Positions 42,193 to 50,959 of a stretch of 64,000 nt of DNA are shown in pieces (position 1 is the stretch's first letter; each line of letters opens with the position of its first letter). Origin of the DNA: Lentzea nigeriaca. Lineage in GTDB: Bacteria > Actinomycetota > Actinomycetes > Mycobacteriales > Pseudonocardiaceae. The notes under the pieces were generated by a model, which saw only the letters and a list, made by a program, of their open reading frames with translations, had not been told where the DNA came from and ran no database searches. Both the position numbers and the translations under genes were made by a program. The stretch is taken from assembly GCF_016907955.1 (NCBI RefSeq), contig NZ_JAFBCX010000012.1:124001-188000 (forward strand), read 5' to 3'.

Positions 42193-43016
42193 AGCGGACT
42201 GCCGTCTTCGTGCTGTGCGTGGCGGGACTGGGTTTGGTGCTGTACCCGATCATGTGGTTGGTCTCGGCGTCGCTCACCCCGGTCGAGGACCTCGTCGCGA
42301 ACCTGCGGTCGTTGTTCCCCGGCAGGATCACGGCCGACGGGTACGCGGGCGCGCTGGAGGGTGCGGGCGGCGAGTCGTTCTGGACGTTCCTCGGCAACTC
42401 CACGATCGTCGCGTCAGGCGCGGTGATCGGCAACGTCGTGTCGTGCTCACTGGCGGCGTACGCGTTCGCACGGCTGCGTTTTCGGCTCAGCGGGCCGCTG
42501 TTCGCGTTCGCGCTGGTCACGATCATGCTGCCCGCGCACGTCACGCTGATCCCGCAGTACGTGGTGTTCCAGCAGCTGGAGATGATCGACACGTTCGTGC
42601 CGCTGATCCTGCCGAAGCTGCTGGCGACCGACGCGTTCTTCGTGTTCCTGATGGTCCAGTTCATGCGCGGGATTCCGCACGAGCTGGACGAGGCAGCCAA
42701 GATCGACGGCTGCGGGCCGATCCGCACCTACCGGTACGTGGTGCTGCCGCTGTCGCGCCCGGCCATGGTCACAACGGCGATCTTCACGTTCATCTGGACG
42801 TGGAACGACTTCTTCTCGCAGCTGATCTACCTGTCGTCGACGGAGAACTACACGATCCCGATGGGGTTGCGGTTGTTCATCGACCAGACGTCGTCGTCCT
42901 CGTACGGGCCGATGTTCGCGATGTCGGTGCTGTCGCTGGTGCCGATCGGGCTGTTCTTCCTGGCGTTCCAGCGGTTCCTGGTCGCCGGTGTCGCGACGAC
43001 GGGGCTGAAGGGATGA
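42189..43016 (+). CDS. CUT1 sugar ABC transporter permease 2 (MalG/UgpE-like)
   Basis: 275-residue permease with six predicted helices. The N-terminal YPIMWLVSASLTPVEDL is typical of the MalG group, and the EAA loop is PHELDEAAKIDGCGPIRTYRYVVLPLSRPA. The C-terminus ends FQRFLVAGVATTGLKG, the common end of this subfamily. It overlaps the first permease and the DUF624 gene by four bases each. It forms the translocation channel with permease 1. Confidence 0.92.
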   Translation: MKRTAVFVLCVAGLGLVLYPIMWLVSASLTPVEDLVANLRSLFPGRITADGYAGALEGAGGESFWTFLGNSTIVASGAVIGNVVSCSLAAYAFARLRFRLSGPLFAFALVTIMLPAHVTLIPQYVVFQQLEMIDTFVPLILPKLLATDAFFVFLMVQFMRGIPHELDEAAKIDGCGPIRTYRYVVLPLSRPAMVTTAIFTFIWTWNDFFSQLIYLSSTENYTIPMGLRLFIDQTSSSSYGPMFAMSVLSLVPIGLFFLAFQRFLVAGVATTGLKG

Positions 43017-43489
43017 CCCGCGAACGGCTGGAGACGCTCGCCGACGCCCTGCTGGTCGGGGTGTTCGTCTTCGTCGCCTCGCTTCCGGTCGTGACGGCGC
43101 ACGCCGCATTCGGCGCAGGGTGTGCCGTACTGCGAGGCGGACTTCCGGTGCGGCGGTTCTGGACGACGCTGCGGGTCCGCTGGGTGCCCGGCGTGGTGTT
43201 CGGCGTGCTGGGGACGGTGCTCGTGGTGGACGTGATCCTCGTGGTCACAGTGTTACCGGCACCGTTACCCGTTCGGGGCGCGGTTCTGCTCGCTTCGGCG
43301 GCATCAGGCGCGCTTCTTCTTGAGCACGCACGTCTCGGTTGGCGCGGCGCATTGAAACTGAAGGCACCTCGGCCCATGCTGATGGCCGCGTTGGTGGTCG
43401 CCGGAGTGCTGGTGTGGGCCCTGCCTCCGCTGGCGCTGGTGATCGCCGGACCCCTGGCGCTGGCTGCGGAGTCCACCCGAGAAGGGTGA
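43013..43489 (+). CDS. DUF624/YesL-like membrane protein
   Basis: 158-residue membrane protein with four to five hydrophobic helices. The N-terminus (ALLVGVFVFVASLPVVTAHAAFGAGCAVLR) matches the YesL/DUF624 family, which is often encoded inside CUT1 sugar transporter operons. Its role is not established; an accessory to the permeases is the usual suggestion. It starts inside the stop of permease 2 (ATGA) and ends five bases before the second dehydrogenase gene. Confidence 0.8.
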   Translation: MTRERLETLADALLVGVFVFVASLPVVTAHAAFGAGCAVLRGGLPVRRFWTTLRVRWVPGVVFGVLGTVLVVDVILVVTVLPAPLPVRGAVLLASAASGALLLEHARLGWRGALKLKAPRPMLMAALVVAGVLVWALPPLALVIAGPLALAAESTREG

Positions 43490-43494
43490 GGACG

Positions 43495-44541
43495 ATGCGT
43501 GTTGCGCTGGTCGGGGCGCGTGGGCACGGGGCACGGCACGTGGAGAACCTGCTCCGGCTCGGCCACGACGGGGTCGCGACCTTCGTGGGCGTGGTGGACG
43601 TCGCGGACGTCGACGTGCCGGTGCCGTCCTACCCCGACCTGCCGTCGCTGGCCGCCGAGCTGCACCCCGAGATCGTGGTGATCTCGTCGCCGCCGTCGAC
43701 CCACCGCGACCTGGTGCTGTCCGCGTTCGCGCTGGGCTGCGACGTGCTGGTGGAGAAGCCGGCGCTGCTGTCGGTGGCCGACTTCGACGAGATCTCCTCG
43801 GCAGCCGCCGCCCGCGGGCTGGTGTGCCAGGTCGGGTTCCAGTCGCAGGGGACCGGCTCGTATCGGCGGCTCTGCTCGTTGATCGGCTCGGGTGCGCTCG
43901 GAGACATCTCCGGCATCGGCGCCGCCGGGCGTTGGGTGCGCACGGACTCCTACTACGAACGTGCCGCGTGGGCCGGGCGGCAGGGCGAGGACGGGACGCT
44001 GGTGAACCCGTTCGCGCACGCCCTGCAGAACGTCCTCCTGCTGGCCGACGTCGAGGAACGCACGGACATCGCCGTGGAGCTGGAACTGTTCCGCTGCCGC
44101 GACACGATCACCGCAGACGACACCTCGTGCGTGCGTGTCACGGCCGATGGCGCGCCACCGGTCGTGGTCGCGGCGACGCTGTGCGCGTCCGCATCGTTGC
44201 CACCGGTGGTGCTCGTGCACGGATCGCTGGGGCAGGCCGTGTGGTGGTACGACGACGACAGGCTGACGGTCAACGATCACAAGATGGCCGTGCCACCCGC
44301 CGTGGACCTGCTGGAGAACCTGATCCGGCACCGGCAGACCGGCGAACCCCTCGTCGCACCGCTGGCCGCCGCGCGGGCGTTCACGTCGGTCGTCGAGGCG
44401 TGCGGCAAGGCGAACGTGCCGCTGGTGCCCGCGCGCCGCGTCGGTGACAGGGCGGTGCTCGACGGCATCGACGAGGTCGTCGTGCGCGCCGCGGAGAAGA
44501 TCGCGACTTTCACCGAGCTGGGCTGCGGTTTCGGGAGGTAG
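43495..44541 (+). CDS. second Gfo/Idh/MocA-family oxidoreductase
   Basis: 348-residue NAD(P)-dependent oxidoreductase. The Rossmann motif VALVGARGHGARH is at residues ~3-15, VISSPPSTHRDL near 60 and the catalytic-region EKPALLS with its Lys near 87. The C-terminal domain is shorter than in the first dehydrogenase of the operon (38758), and the two differ clearly, so they probably act on different intermediates of the same sugar. It is the last gene of the operon; a small hairpin (44532-44548) spans its stop codon. Confidence 0.85.
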   Translation: MRVALVGARGHGARHVENLLRLGHDGVATFVGVVDVADVDVPVPSYPDLPSLAAELHPEIVVISSPPSTHRDLVLSAFALGCDVLVEKPALLSVADFDEISSAAAARGLVCQVGFQSQGTGSYRRLCSLIGSGALGDISGIGAAGRWVRTDSYYERAAWAGRQGEDGTLVNPFAHALQNVLLLADVEERTDIAVELELFRCRDTITADDTSCVRVTADGAPPVVVAATLCASASLPPVVLVHGSLGQAVWWYDDDRLTVNDHKMAVPPAVDLLENLIRHRQTGEPLVAPLAAARAFTSVVEACGKANVPLVPARRVGDRAVLDGIDEVVVRAAEKIATFTELGCGFGR

Positions 44542-44548
44542 TCTCCCG
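44532..44548 (+). terminator. weak hairpin at the end of the sugar operon
   Basis: CGGGAG and CTCCCG pair across a five-base loop that contains the stop codon. There is no T-run, so it is a weak terminator candidate at best. Confidence 0.35.
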
Positions 44549-44578
44549 CCGGGTCCGTCAGTGTTCGGGGAGTTGTGC

Positions 44579-45094
44579 GTGGACACCTACATCGACTTGA
44601 GGGACGTCCGGCTGACCGGGTACGTCAGCCAGGCGCTGATCGTGCTGGTCGCGGCCGAGTCCGTCTGGGGCACGGTCAACGACTGGCAGGGCGGCTCGTC
44701 CTCGTGGAGCTTCCTCGCCATCGTGCTGATCCTCCCCGCGGCCGTGGCGTTCATCCTGTGGTTCCGCAACGCCACCCACAACGCCGAGGCGATCGCCCTG
44801 CACGGCGTGCGCATGGTCTCGCAGGTGTGGAAAGCGAGCGATCCCGAGCAGCGCGACGTGCCGTTCGACCAGCGCGTGGCCAGCCCGTTGATCAAACCGT
44901 GGCAGTACGCGTTCCTCGCGATGGTGCTGGGCGACGTGCTCGAGTCGCTGCTCCTCGACACGCCCCTCTACGTGGTGTTCTCGACGCTGTCCACGGTGTG
45001 CGCGGTGGCCGCGGCCGGGCTCGGGTGCTTCGTGATCTGGCGCATCTCGGCGATGCAGCAGCGGTTCGCGGTGCCTCCGCGCAAACGGCGATAG
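44579..45094 (+). CDS. four-helix membrane protein of unknown function
   Basis: 171-residue membrane protein with four hydrophobic helices at about residues 11-33, 42-62, 105-125 and 130-152 and a positively charged C-terminus (PPRKRR). GTG 44579 is chosen because GGGGAG lies seven bases upstream; a GTG at 44561 is possible. No family is recognised. It lies 37 bases after the sugar operon and 172 bases before cspA, without an obvious terminator on the operon side, so some read-through from the operon is possible. Confidence 0.65.
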   Translation: MDTYIDLRDVRLTGYVSQALIVLVAAESVWGTVNDWQGGSSSWSFLAIVLILPAAVAFILWFRNATHNAEAIALHGVRMVSQVWKASDPEQRDVPFDQRVASPLIKPWQYAFLAMVLGDVLESLLLDTPLYVVFSTLSTVCAVAAAGLGCFVIWRISAMQQRFAVPPRKRR

Positions 45095-45100
45095 GTCCGC

Positions 45101-45106
45101 TATACT
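45101..45106 (+). promoter_or_regulatory. -10 element of the cspA promoter
   Basis: TATACT, a near-perfect -10, lies 160 bases before the cspA start. This gives a 5' leader of about 155 bases, as is usual for cold-shock genes whose leader RNA affects stability and translation. No clear -35 is visible. Confidence 0.6.
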
Positions 45107-45266
45107 GGTTCTCGGTTGCAGTTTTGTGTTCGTGTCATTTCACGCTCGCCGAACTTCAGTTGCGAGCGCTTCTCCTTCTTAGCGGTTGGGGCGGGTCGGC
45201 TCTCGACCAACCACGGAGCGGCCGCACAGTGCGGATCGTTCTTCAGCATTGAAGGAGCAGCAGTAC

Positions 45267-45470
45267 ATGGCAAACGGCACCGTCAAGTGGTTCAACGCCG
45301 AAAAGGGCTTCGGCTTCATCGCCCCCGAGGACGGCGGCGCTGACGTCTTCGTCCACTACTCGGCCCTCAACGGCGGCGGCTACCGCAGCCTCGAGGAGAA
45401 CCAGAAGGTCTCGTTCGACGTCACGCAGGGCCAGAAGGGCCCGCAGGCGACGAACGTCACCGCTCTCTGA
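45267..45470 (+). CDS. cspA: cold-shock protein, CspA family
   Basis: 67-residue single cold-shock domain, an RNA chaperone and antiterminator that melts mRNA structure. RNP1 is KGFGFI (residues 13-18) and RNP2 VFVHY (27-31). The aromatic residues of KWFNAEKGFGF are intact. It has the length of M. tuberculosis CspA. ATG 45267 follows GAAGGAGCAG, a strong ribosome site. It has its own promoter with a long leader and a strong T-tailed terminator, so it is monocistronic. Confidence 0.95.
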   Translation: MANGTVKWFNAEKGFGFIAPEDGGADVFVHYSALNGGGYRSLEENQKVSFDVTQGQKGPQATNVTAL

Positions 45471-45483
45471 CGTCGCTTCACCT

Positions 45484-45525
45484 CCGCAGGGCCTCCGGTG
45501 TTCCGGGGGCCCTGCGGCCGTTTTT
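45484..45525 (+). terminator. cspA rho-independent terminator
   Basis: CCGCAGGGCC (45484-45493) pairs with GGCCCTGCGG (45508-45517); the inner CCGG-TGTT-CCGG extends the stem. CCG then TTTTT (45521-45525) follows. It is the most canonical intrinsic terminator in the window. Confidence 0.92.
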
Positions 45526-45555
45526 CGATCATCCGGTTTTCGTTAGCCTGGCCTG

Positions 45556-46128
45556 ATGCCGTTGCTCGGACCAGCTGATCCGCTGCCGCACGTGCCCCGG
45601 CGCATCCTCGTCGCGGGAAACGCAGGCTCCGGCAAGTCGACGCTCTGCGTGCGCATCGCCGAGAGACGCGACCTGCGGCGGGTCGAGCTCGACAGCCTCT
45701 ACTGGGGTCCACAGTGGACGCCGAGACCGGAGTTCGCCGCCGAGGTGGCGGCTTTCGCGGACGACGACACGTGGGTCACCGAGTTCCAGTACAAGGAAGT
45801 GCGGCGGGTGCTGCTCGACCGCGCGGACACGATGGTGTGGCTCGATCACCCGTTCGTGACCGTGATGGGACGGCTGGTCGGCCGCACGGTCCGACGCCGG
45901 GCGTGCCGCGTGGAACTGTGGAACGGTAACCAGGAACCGTCGCTGTGGTCGGCGTTCACGGACTCCGAGCACATACTGCGGTGGGGCTGGAAGACCTACC
46001 GGCGCAACCGGGCCAGGGTGCTCGCCCTGGTCGACGAGGTCGTGGTCGTGCGGTTGCGCGGGCAGGGGCAGGTAGAGCGGTGGCTGGCAGGGCCGCTGGC
46101 CTCGGTCGGACAGGAGCGTGCACGGTGA
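45556..46128 (+). CDS. P-loop NTPase, adenylate-kinase-like (topology-modulation-like)
   Basis: 190-residue P-loop protein. Walker A GNAGSGKST is at about residues 21-29. VELDSLYWGPQWTPRPEF follows, a feature of the FlaR/topology-modulation-like kinase group that has an Asp in place of the adenylate kinase NMP site. A basic C-terminal part (RLVGRTVRRRACRVELWNG) corresponds to the lid. The substrate is unknown. Its stop overlaps the GTG start of the next gene (GTGA), so the two are co-translated. Confidence 0.78.
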   Translation: MPLLGPADPLPHVPRRILVAGNAGSGKSTLCVRIAERRDLRRVELDSLYWGPQWTPRPEFAAEVAAFADDDTWVTEFQYKEVRRVLLDRADTMVWLDHPFVTVMGRLVGRTVRRRACRVELWNGNQEPSLWSAFTDSEHILRWGWKTYRRNRARVLALVDEVVVVRLRGQGQVERWLAGPLASVGQERAR

Positions 46129-46688
46129 GAACGGCACTGGTGCTCGGCGGGACGGGGATGTTGGCGGGCTGCGCGGCGCGGCTGGTGGAACGCGGGTGGC
46201 AGGTCGTGCTGCCGTCGCGGACCAGGCCGCTGATGGCCGACGAGGGGCCGGGCAGGGCAGCGCGGGCGACGATCTCCCGCGGCCACCGTCCGACGTGGAT
46301 CAAAGCCGACTGGGCCCGGCCGCAGGAGCTCGCGTCGGAGGTCGAGTACGAGCTCGCGGGACGACCGGTGAACCTGCTCGTCGCGTGGGTGCACGACAGC
46401 TATCGCGAGGGTGTCTTGAAGGCCGTGCAGCACCTTCTGGCCGACGACGCGCCGGTGGTGGAGGTGCACACGCACGCGCCGGTGCCGGACCCGGTGCTGC
46501 CTCATCCGACCCAGCAGGTGCTGCTCGGTCATTTCGCGCACGACGCCGCTCAACGCACCAGCCGTGCCGTGCTGGAGGCGGTGGAACGGGCGTTGGAGGG
46601 GCGGGCGCCCTCGCTGCACCACGAAGACGCCCACGAAGCCGCTAGGCCTTCTGGACCCTGGCGCGGCCGATCTCGGCCAGCACCTTGA
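46125..46688 (+). CDS. Rossmann-fold protein, short-chain-dehydrogenase-like
   Basis: 187-residue protein beginning TALVLGGTGMLAGCAARLVERG, a Gly-rich dinucleotide-binding loop (GGTGMLAG) as in atypical short-chain dehydrogenases. The usual catalytic Tyr-x-x-x-Lys is not evident, so it may be a binding or regulatory relative. The GTG start overlaps the P-loop kinase gene. The last 47 bases overlap the convergent gene at 46642, and the Arg/Pro-rich C-terminal end (RPSGPWRGRSRPAP) looks like run-on into that gene. Confidence 0.65.
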   Translation: MRTALVLGGTGMLAGCAARLVERGWQVVLPSRTRPLMADEGPGRAARATISRGHRPTWIKADWARPQELASEVEYELAGRPVNLLVAWVHDSYREGVLKAVQHLLADDAPVVEVHTHAPVPDPVLPHPTQQVLLGHFAHDAAQRTSRAVLEAVERALEGRAPSLHHEDAHEAARPSGPWRGRSRPAP

Positions 46689-47091
46689 TGCCCGCGGCCA
46701 CGTCCACCAGCTGGCGGACCACCGCGTCCTCGTTGCGGATGTCGTTGATCTTCTTCTTGGTCGCCGTGGTGAACGTGAACTGGTCGACCTTCGGCGGTGC
46801 GATCTCCGCGACCTTCTGGAAGTCCTTGGTGAAGTCCACGACAGTCTCGGCACCGTCGAGGATCAGCAGCTGGTAGTCGGCGGGTTTGGCGGAGGCGAAG
46901 CCCTTCTCGAACGCGCCGGTGACCTTGATGCCGTCGGCCGTCTCCTCGAAGCCGAGGACGCCGTCGACGGGGGAGAACAGCTTCTCCGCGAAGTCGGCAC
47001 TGGCCTTCGCGGGCGTGGCGGCGAGTGCTGGGGATGTCGTGAGCGCGAGGCAGGCGAGGAGCGCGGCGAGGATGCGTAGCGGTTTCGACAT
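46642..47091 (-). CDS. small secreted protein of unknown function
   Basis: 149-residue exported protein. The signal peptide (~1-24: RILAALLACLALTTSPALA) is followed by ATPAKA. The mature part is a soluble alpha/beta domain without Cys, with helical stretches such as DFTKDFQKVAEI. I recognise no family. ATG 47091 is chosen because it gives the signal peptide directly. It is divergent from the DUF4328 gene and overlaps the end of the Rossmann-fold gene by 47 bases. Confidence 0.7.
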   Translation of the reverse strand: MSKPLRILAALLACLALTTSPALAATPAKASADFAEKLFSPVDGVLGFEETADGIKVTGAFEKGFASAKPADYQLLILDGAETVVDFTKDFQKVAEIAPPKVDQFTFTTATKKKINDIRNEDAVVRQLVDVAAGIKVLAEIGRARVQKA

Positions 47092-47212
47092 GACTTCGTT
47101 CGTACCGGCGGCCTTTTCGCCCCGCACGACCAATGGCGTCGCTCGATCGGGCGGTGAGGCTGTACGCTCCGCGCCGACGTCGGGGGACGCACCTTCCTTG
47201 GGGGGAATTTCA

Positions 47213-47854
47213 GTGAGCAGTGAGGCTTTCAGACCCGTGCGCGGAATCGGGACCGCCGCGATCATCCTGATCGTCATCACGGTGGTGCTCGACATCGTGA
47301 ACACGGTCGCGGACTGGACCGTGGGCGAGGCGGCGGCCGGCGGCGCCGGGGACATCGCGTCCCAGGCAGCGACGGTGGCGGCGCTGCTGATGCTTCTGTG
47401 GATCTGGCTGGTCGCCTACGTGCTGGCGGGCATCACGTTCATCGTGTGGATGTACTGGGCGCGGCTCAACTCCCACGCCACCGCGTCCAGGCACCAGCAC
47501 AAGTGGTCACCGATCTGGGTGATCGTCGGCTGGCTCATTCCGATTGTGAACCTGTTCGTCCCGTACGCCACGATGCAGGACATCTGGCGTGCGTCGGACC
47601 GCGGCCAGGGCACGTTGGCACTGCAGCTGAGGCCCAAGAGCGGCCTCGTCACCGCGTGGTGGTCGTGCTGGATCGTGTCGTTCGTGCTGGCCTACGTCGG
47701 CGCCAGGCTCCAGACGGACCAGGCTGTGTGGTCGACGCTCTCGACGGCGGCGACCGTCGCGGCCGCGGTGCTCGCGATCGGGATCATCCGGAAGATCAAC
47801 GACGCCCAGCACTCCGTCACCGAGCCGACCGCATCCCCCGCACCAGCAGCATGA
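47213..47854 (+). CDS. DUF4328-like membrane protein
   Basis: 213-residue membrane protein with about five helices. The central HKWSPIWVIVGWLIPIVNLFVPYATMQDIWRAS is the characteristic DUF4328 segment. The GTG at 47213 follows TTGGGGGGAA. Function is unknown; family members occur in many actinobacteria, often with several copies per genome. It is divergent from the small secreted-protein gene and overlaps the convergent TetR gene by 38 bases. Confidence 0.8.
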   Translation: MSSEAFRPVRGIGTAAIILIVITVVLDIVNTVADWTVGEAAAGGAGDIASQAATVAALLMLLWIWLVAYVLAGITFIVWMYWARLNSHATASRHQHKWSPIWVIVGWLIPIVNLFVPYATMQDIWRASDRGQGTLALQLRPKSGLVTAWWSCWIVSFVLAYVGARLQTDQAVWSTLSTAATVAAAVLAIGIIRKINDAQHSVTEPTASPAPAA

Positions 47855-48392
47855 CCGAGTTGCGCACCTGAGCTCGCGACCGTTCCGGCTGGAACACCTG
47901 CCAGTCCAGCGCGATCACGAGCAGCGTGCCGAACAACGCCGCCGACGCGGTGCCGACCTCCACCCCTTCAGGGAGGCGGCCCGCGTCGGACAAGCGCTTC
48001 ATGTGCCCGCGCACGATCGACACGATGTCGTCGCGCAGCAACGAGAGCGTGCCGTGCCACTGGCCCGGTGTGCGCCACAGCTCGGAGACCAGCAGCTGGC
48101 CGAACGCCGGGTAATCGGCCCAGAAGCCGAGCATCTCGTCGACCAGCGCCTCCAACGAGTCGTCGGCCTCCTCCGCGGACCGCAGCCGGCCTGCGAGGAT
48201 CTCGACTCCGTGCCGCAGCAGCGCTTCGACCAGGGCGTCCTTCGAGGCGAAGTTGTAGTAGATCGTGCCCTTGGCGACGCCTGCCTCCGCGGCGATCTCG
48301 TCGACCGTCACCGAGGCGGCGCCCCGTTCGCCGACCAGCTTCAACGCCGCGTCGAAGAGCTTCTGCTTGGTCGCTGTCGTTCGCGCGCTCAC
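47817..48392 (-). CDS. TetR-family repressor of the YhgE-type operon
   Basis: 191-residue TetR-type repressor. The helix-turn-helix (about residues 26-50: VTVDEIAAEAGVAKGTIYYNF) is canonical. The C-terminal domain is of the TetR_C type common in actinobacteria that control efflux. GTG 48392 overlaps the stop of the permease gene (GTGA), so it is the third gene of a three-gene operon that starts at 50940. The operon promoter carries a perfect palindrome, ACTGACCGGTCAGT, the likely target for autoregulation. Confidence 0.88.
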   Translation of the reverse strand: MSARTTATKQKLFDAALKLVGERGAASVTVDEIAAEAGVAKGTIYYNFASKDALVEALLRHGVEILAGRLRSAEEADDSLEALVDEMLGFWADYPAFGQLLVSELWRTPGQWHGTLSLLRDDIVSIVRGHMKRLSDAGRLPEGVEVGTASAALFGTLLVIALDWQVFQPERSRAQVRNSVMLLVRGMRSAR

Positions 48393-50314
48393 AGCACGAG
48401 CTCCGGCTTCAGCTTGGAAGGTGTCCACACCCGTTGCTTGTAGGCCGCCACGGACGACAAGGCTAGGGCTCCGACCAGCCAGGCGAGAAGGATCAGCGCG
48501 TCGTGACCCACGCTGCCGAGGTCGCCGCCGTACATCAGGTGGCGCAGGCCGTCGACCGCGTAGCCCATCGGCAGGCCGTAGTGCAGCGGGTACAGCGGCA
48601 CCGGGATCGTCTGCCAGGGGAACGTGCCGCCCGCGCTGACCAGCTGCAGGATCAGCAGGATCAGGCCCAGGAACTTGCCGACGGCGCCGAACGCGGCGTT
48701 CAGCGCGTGCAGGATCGCCACGAATGTCAGTGACATCAGCACGAGGAACCCGAACGTGCCCCAGGGGTTCGACGGCTCGATGTCCACCACGAACCGCACG
48801 ACCGAGAACATCACGAGCACCTGCACGATGCCGAGCAACGCACCCGGCATCCAGCCGCCCAGCGCCACTCGCAGCGCGGACTGACCAGCGGCCAGCGCAC
48901 GGCGTGACAACGGGCGCAGCAGCAGGAAGAGCACGAACGCGCCGATCCACGTCGCGAGGCCCAGGAAGAACGGAGCCAGACCGGCGCCGTAGGTGGCCGC
49001 CTTCGTCTGGGACAGGCCCTTCACCGCCACCGGGTCACCGATCGCCTGTGCGATGGCCGCGCGTGTCGGGTCGTCCGCGTTCGGGATCTTGTTCACGCCG
49101 CCGTTGAGGCCGTCGCGCAGCTGGGCAGAGCCGCCGGCGAGCTGGTTCGCGCCGTCCTTGAGCTTCGTGGTGCCGTCCACGGCCTTCTGCTCACCGTCGC
49201 GCAGCTGCGCGGTGCCGTCCGCGAGCTTCGTGGCACCGTCGTCGAGCTTCCCGACACCGTCGACCAGGGCGGGCATCTTCGACGCGAGCAGTTCGGCGCC
49301 GTCGGCCACCTGGTCCGCGCCGTTCGCGAGCTTGCGGAGATCACCAGCGGCGCCCTGGACCTTGCCGTTGGCGTCGTCGACCGGCTTGCGGACCTGACCG
49401 ATCGTCGACAGCACGCGCTGCACCTGGTCCTCGGTGAAACCCAGGGTGCGCAAGCGGGTGGCGATGTCGCCGTTGGCCTGGTCGAGCACGCCCACGAGCG
49501 CCTGGGCCTTCTTCGCGTACTCCTCGGCCTGGCGAGCGGCGGTCTCGTTGCCGTCCGACACCTGGCGTGCGCCGTTCGCGAGCTGGCGGGTGCTGTCGGG
49601 CAGAGGCGCGGTCTGCGACCGCAGCTGGTGCGTGCCGTCCCGCAGCTGCCCGGCGCCGTTCGCGGCCTGCGTGGCGCCGTCGAGCAGCTGGCGCTGGCCC
49701 TTGTCGAGCTCGTTCACGCCGTCGCGCAGCTGGGCGGCGCCGTCCGCGAGCTTCGTCGCGCCGTCGGCGGCCTTGGTGGTCTCCTCGCGGATCGTGGAGA
49801 AGCCGAGCAGGAACTTGTCCGCGGCCTCGGTGGAGACCTTCGCGGTCACCGCGCGGCGCACCTCGGCGACCACCTGGTTCGCGATCGTGCTGCCCAGGTA
49901 GTTGTTGGCGTCGTTGGTGGTCAGCGTCAGCACGCCCTGGCGCGGCTTGTTCTGCTCCGCCGACGTGAGCGCCTCGGAGAAGTCCTCCGGCAGCGTCAGG
50001 GCGAAGATGTAGGTGCCCTTGCGCACGCCCTCGTCGGCGTCGGCCGGGTTGTCAACGACGTGCCAGTTGAACTTGTTGCCCTTGAGCAGCTCGTCCGCGA
50101 CCTCCTTGCCGGCGTTGAGGTCCTTGGCGCCCTTGTCCTTCACCACGAGCGCGGCGGGCACGTTGTGGAGGTTCGCGTACGGGTCCTTGTTGGCGTACAG
50201 GTACAGCGACGCGTACAGCAGAGGCACGAGCGCCAGTGCCAGGACGGCGAGCTTGGGGAGCTTGCCGGAGGTGATCCGGCGGAGTTCGTTGAAGGCCATG
50301 CGAAGGGCGCTCAT
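48389..50314 (-). CDS. YhgE/Pip-family ABC-2-type membrane protein
   Basis: 641-residue YhgE/Pip-type protein. One N-terminal helix (~18-38) is followed by a ~380-residue extracytoplasmic domain, then about five C-terminal helices (~430-625). The external domain contains many repeats of the DGAxxLxDG type (for example LADGAAQLRDGVNELDKG at ~185-205) that should form a long coiled coil. Relatives are phage-infection proteins and components of ESAT-6-like secretion or ABC-2 export. It overlaps the ATPase-like gene upstream and the tetR gene downstream by four bases each. Confidence 0.85.
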   Translation of the reverse strand: MSALRMAFNELRRITSGKLPKLAVLALALVPLLYASLYLYANKDPYANLHNVPAALVVKDKGAKDLNAGKEVADELLKGNKFNWHVVDNPADADEGVRKGTYIFALTLPEDFSEALTSAEQNKPRQGVLTLTTNDANNYLGSTIANQVVAEVRRAVTAKVSTEAADKFLLGFSTIREETTKAADGATKLADGAAQLRDGVNELDKGQRQLLDGATQAANGAGQLRDGTHQLRSQTAPLPDSTRQLANGARQVSDGNETAARQAEEYAKKAQALVGVLDQANGDIATRLRTLGFTEDQVQRVLSTIGQVRKPVDDANGKVQGAAGDLRKLANGADQVADGAELLASKMPALVDGVGKLDDGATKLADGTAQLRDGEQKAVDGTTKLKDGANQLAGGSAQLRDGLNGGVNKIPNADDPTRAAIAQAIGDPVAVKGLSQTKAATYGAGLAPFFLGLATWIGAFVLFLLLRPLSRRALAAGQSALRVALGGWMPGALLGIVQVLVMFSVVRFVVDIEPSNPWGTFGFLVLMSLTFVAILHALNAAFGAVGKFLGLILLILQLVSAGGTFPWQTIPVPLYPLHYGLPMGYAVDGLRHLMYGGDLGSVGHDALILLAWLVGALALSSVAAYKQRVWTPSKLKPELVL

Positions 50315-50940
50315 GCGGTGATCTCCATCTTGGTGTCGTTGTCCTCACCAAGGCGCGCGTGCGGGATGTCGAGGAGGTGAGCGGAGGTGTTCGAGCACAG
50401 GACGACGACGGACCGTTCGGGGGTCACGTAGTCGTTCGCCAGGGCGAACCACTCGCGCGGGTTGGGGTGGTAGCGGTCGGGGCAGTCGAGGACGAGGCCC
50501 GTGACGCCGGGCCGTGCGGCGGCCAGTTCGAGCATCACCGCGCAGCGCGTGTGTGCCGGCACGTGCTCGAAGCGCTTCGTGGCGTGCTCGTCGGCGGCGT
50601 GCTCGACCAACCAGTCGTGCACTGCCTTCTTGCCGGAGGGCATGCCGTTCATCGCGAGCTCCTCGCCGACGACGGCGGCCAGGGACAGCGCGTCCTCCGG
50701 CTCGTTCACCTCGGGGGCGTCGACCAGCACGACGTGCTTGCGCAGCGCCTTGGCGTCCGGCGACACGGTGCCGGTGGAGGGCTTCATGCGGCCGGAGAGC
50801 AGCAGGCCGAGCGCGGTGTGACCGGTGCCGGGCTCGCCCGCGATCAGCGTCAGCTCGCCGGGCTTCACGGTCAGCGAAGTCGGCCGGAGCAGAGGACCAT
50901 GTCCCCCGTTGACGCCTGCGCGACTTGCGTGGATCTCCAC
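50311..50940 (-). CDS. degenerate ABC ATPase-like protein lacking the Walker A lysine
   Basis: 209-residue protein with the general ABC ATPase layout, but the key residues are altered. Walker A reads GEPGTGHT (residues 35-42), so the phosphate-binding Lys is His41 (codon CAC on the minus strand). No LSGGQ signature is visible where HVPAHTRCAVML stands. Walker B reads LVLDCPD, lacking the catalytic Glu. It is the first gene of an operon with a YhgE permease and TetR. It is either a pseudo-ATPase with a structural role or binds nucleotide differently. The GTG start follows GGAAGG. Confidence 0.75.
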   Translation of the reverse strand: MEIHASRAGVNGGHGPLLRPTSLTVKPGELTLIAGEPGTGHTALGLLLSGRMKPSTGTVSPDAKALRKHVVLVDAPEVNEPEDALSLAAVVGEELAMNGMPSGKKAVHDWLVEHAADEHATKRFEHVPAHTRCAVMLELAAARPGVTGLVLDCPDRYHPNPREWFALANDYVTPERSVVVLCSNTSAHLLDIPHARLGEDNDTKMEITA

Positions 50941-50959
50941 GTCTTTACCTTCCGTTTAA

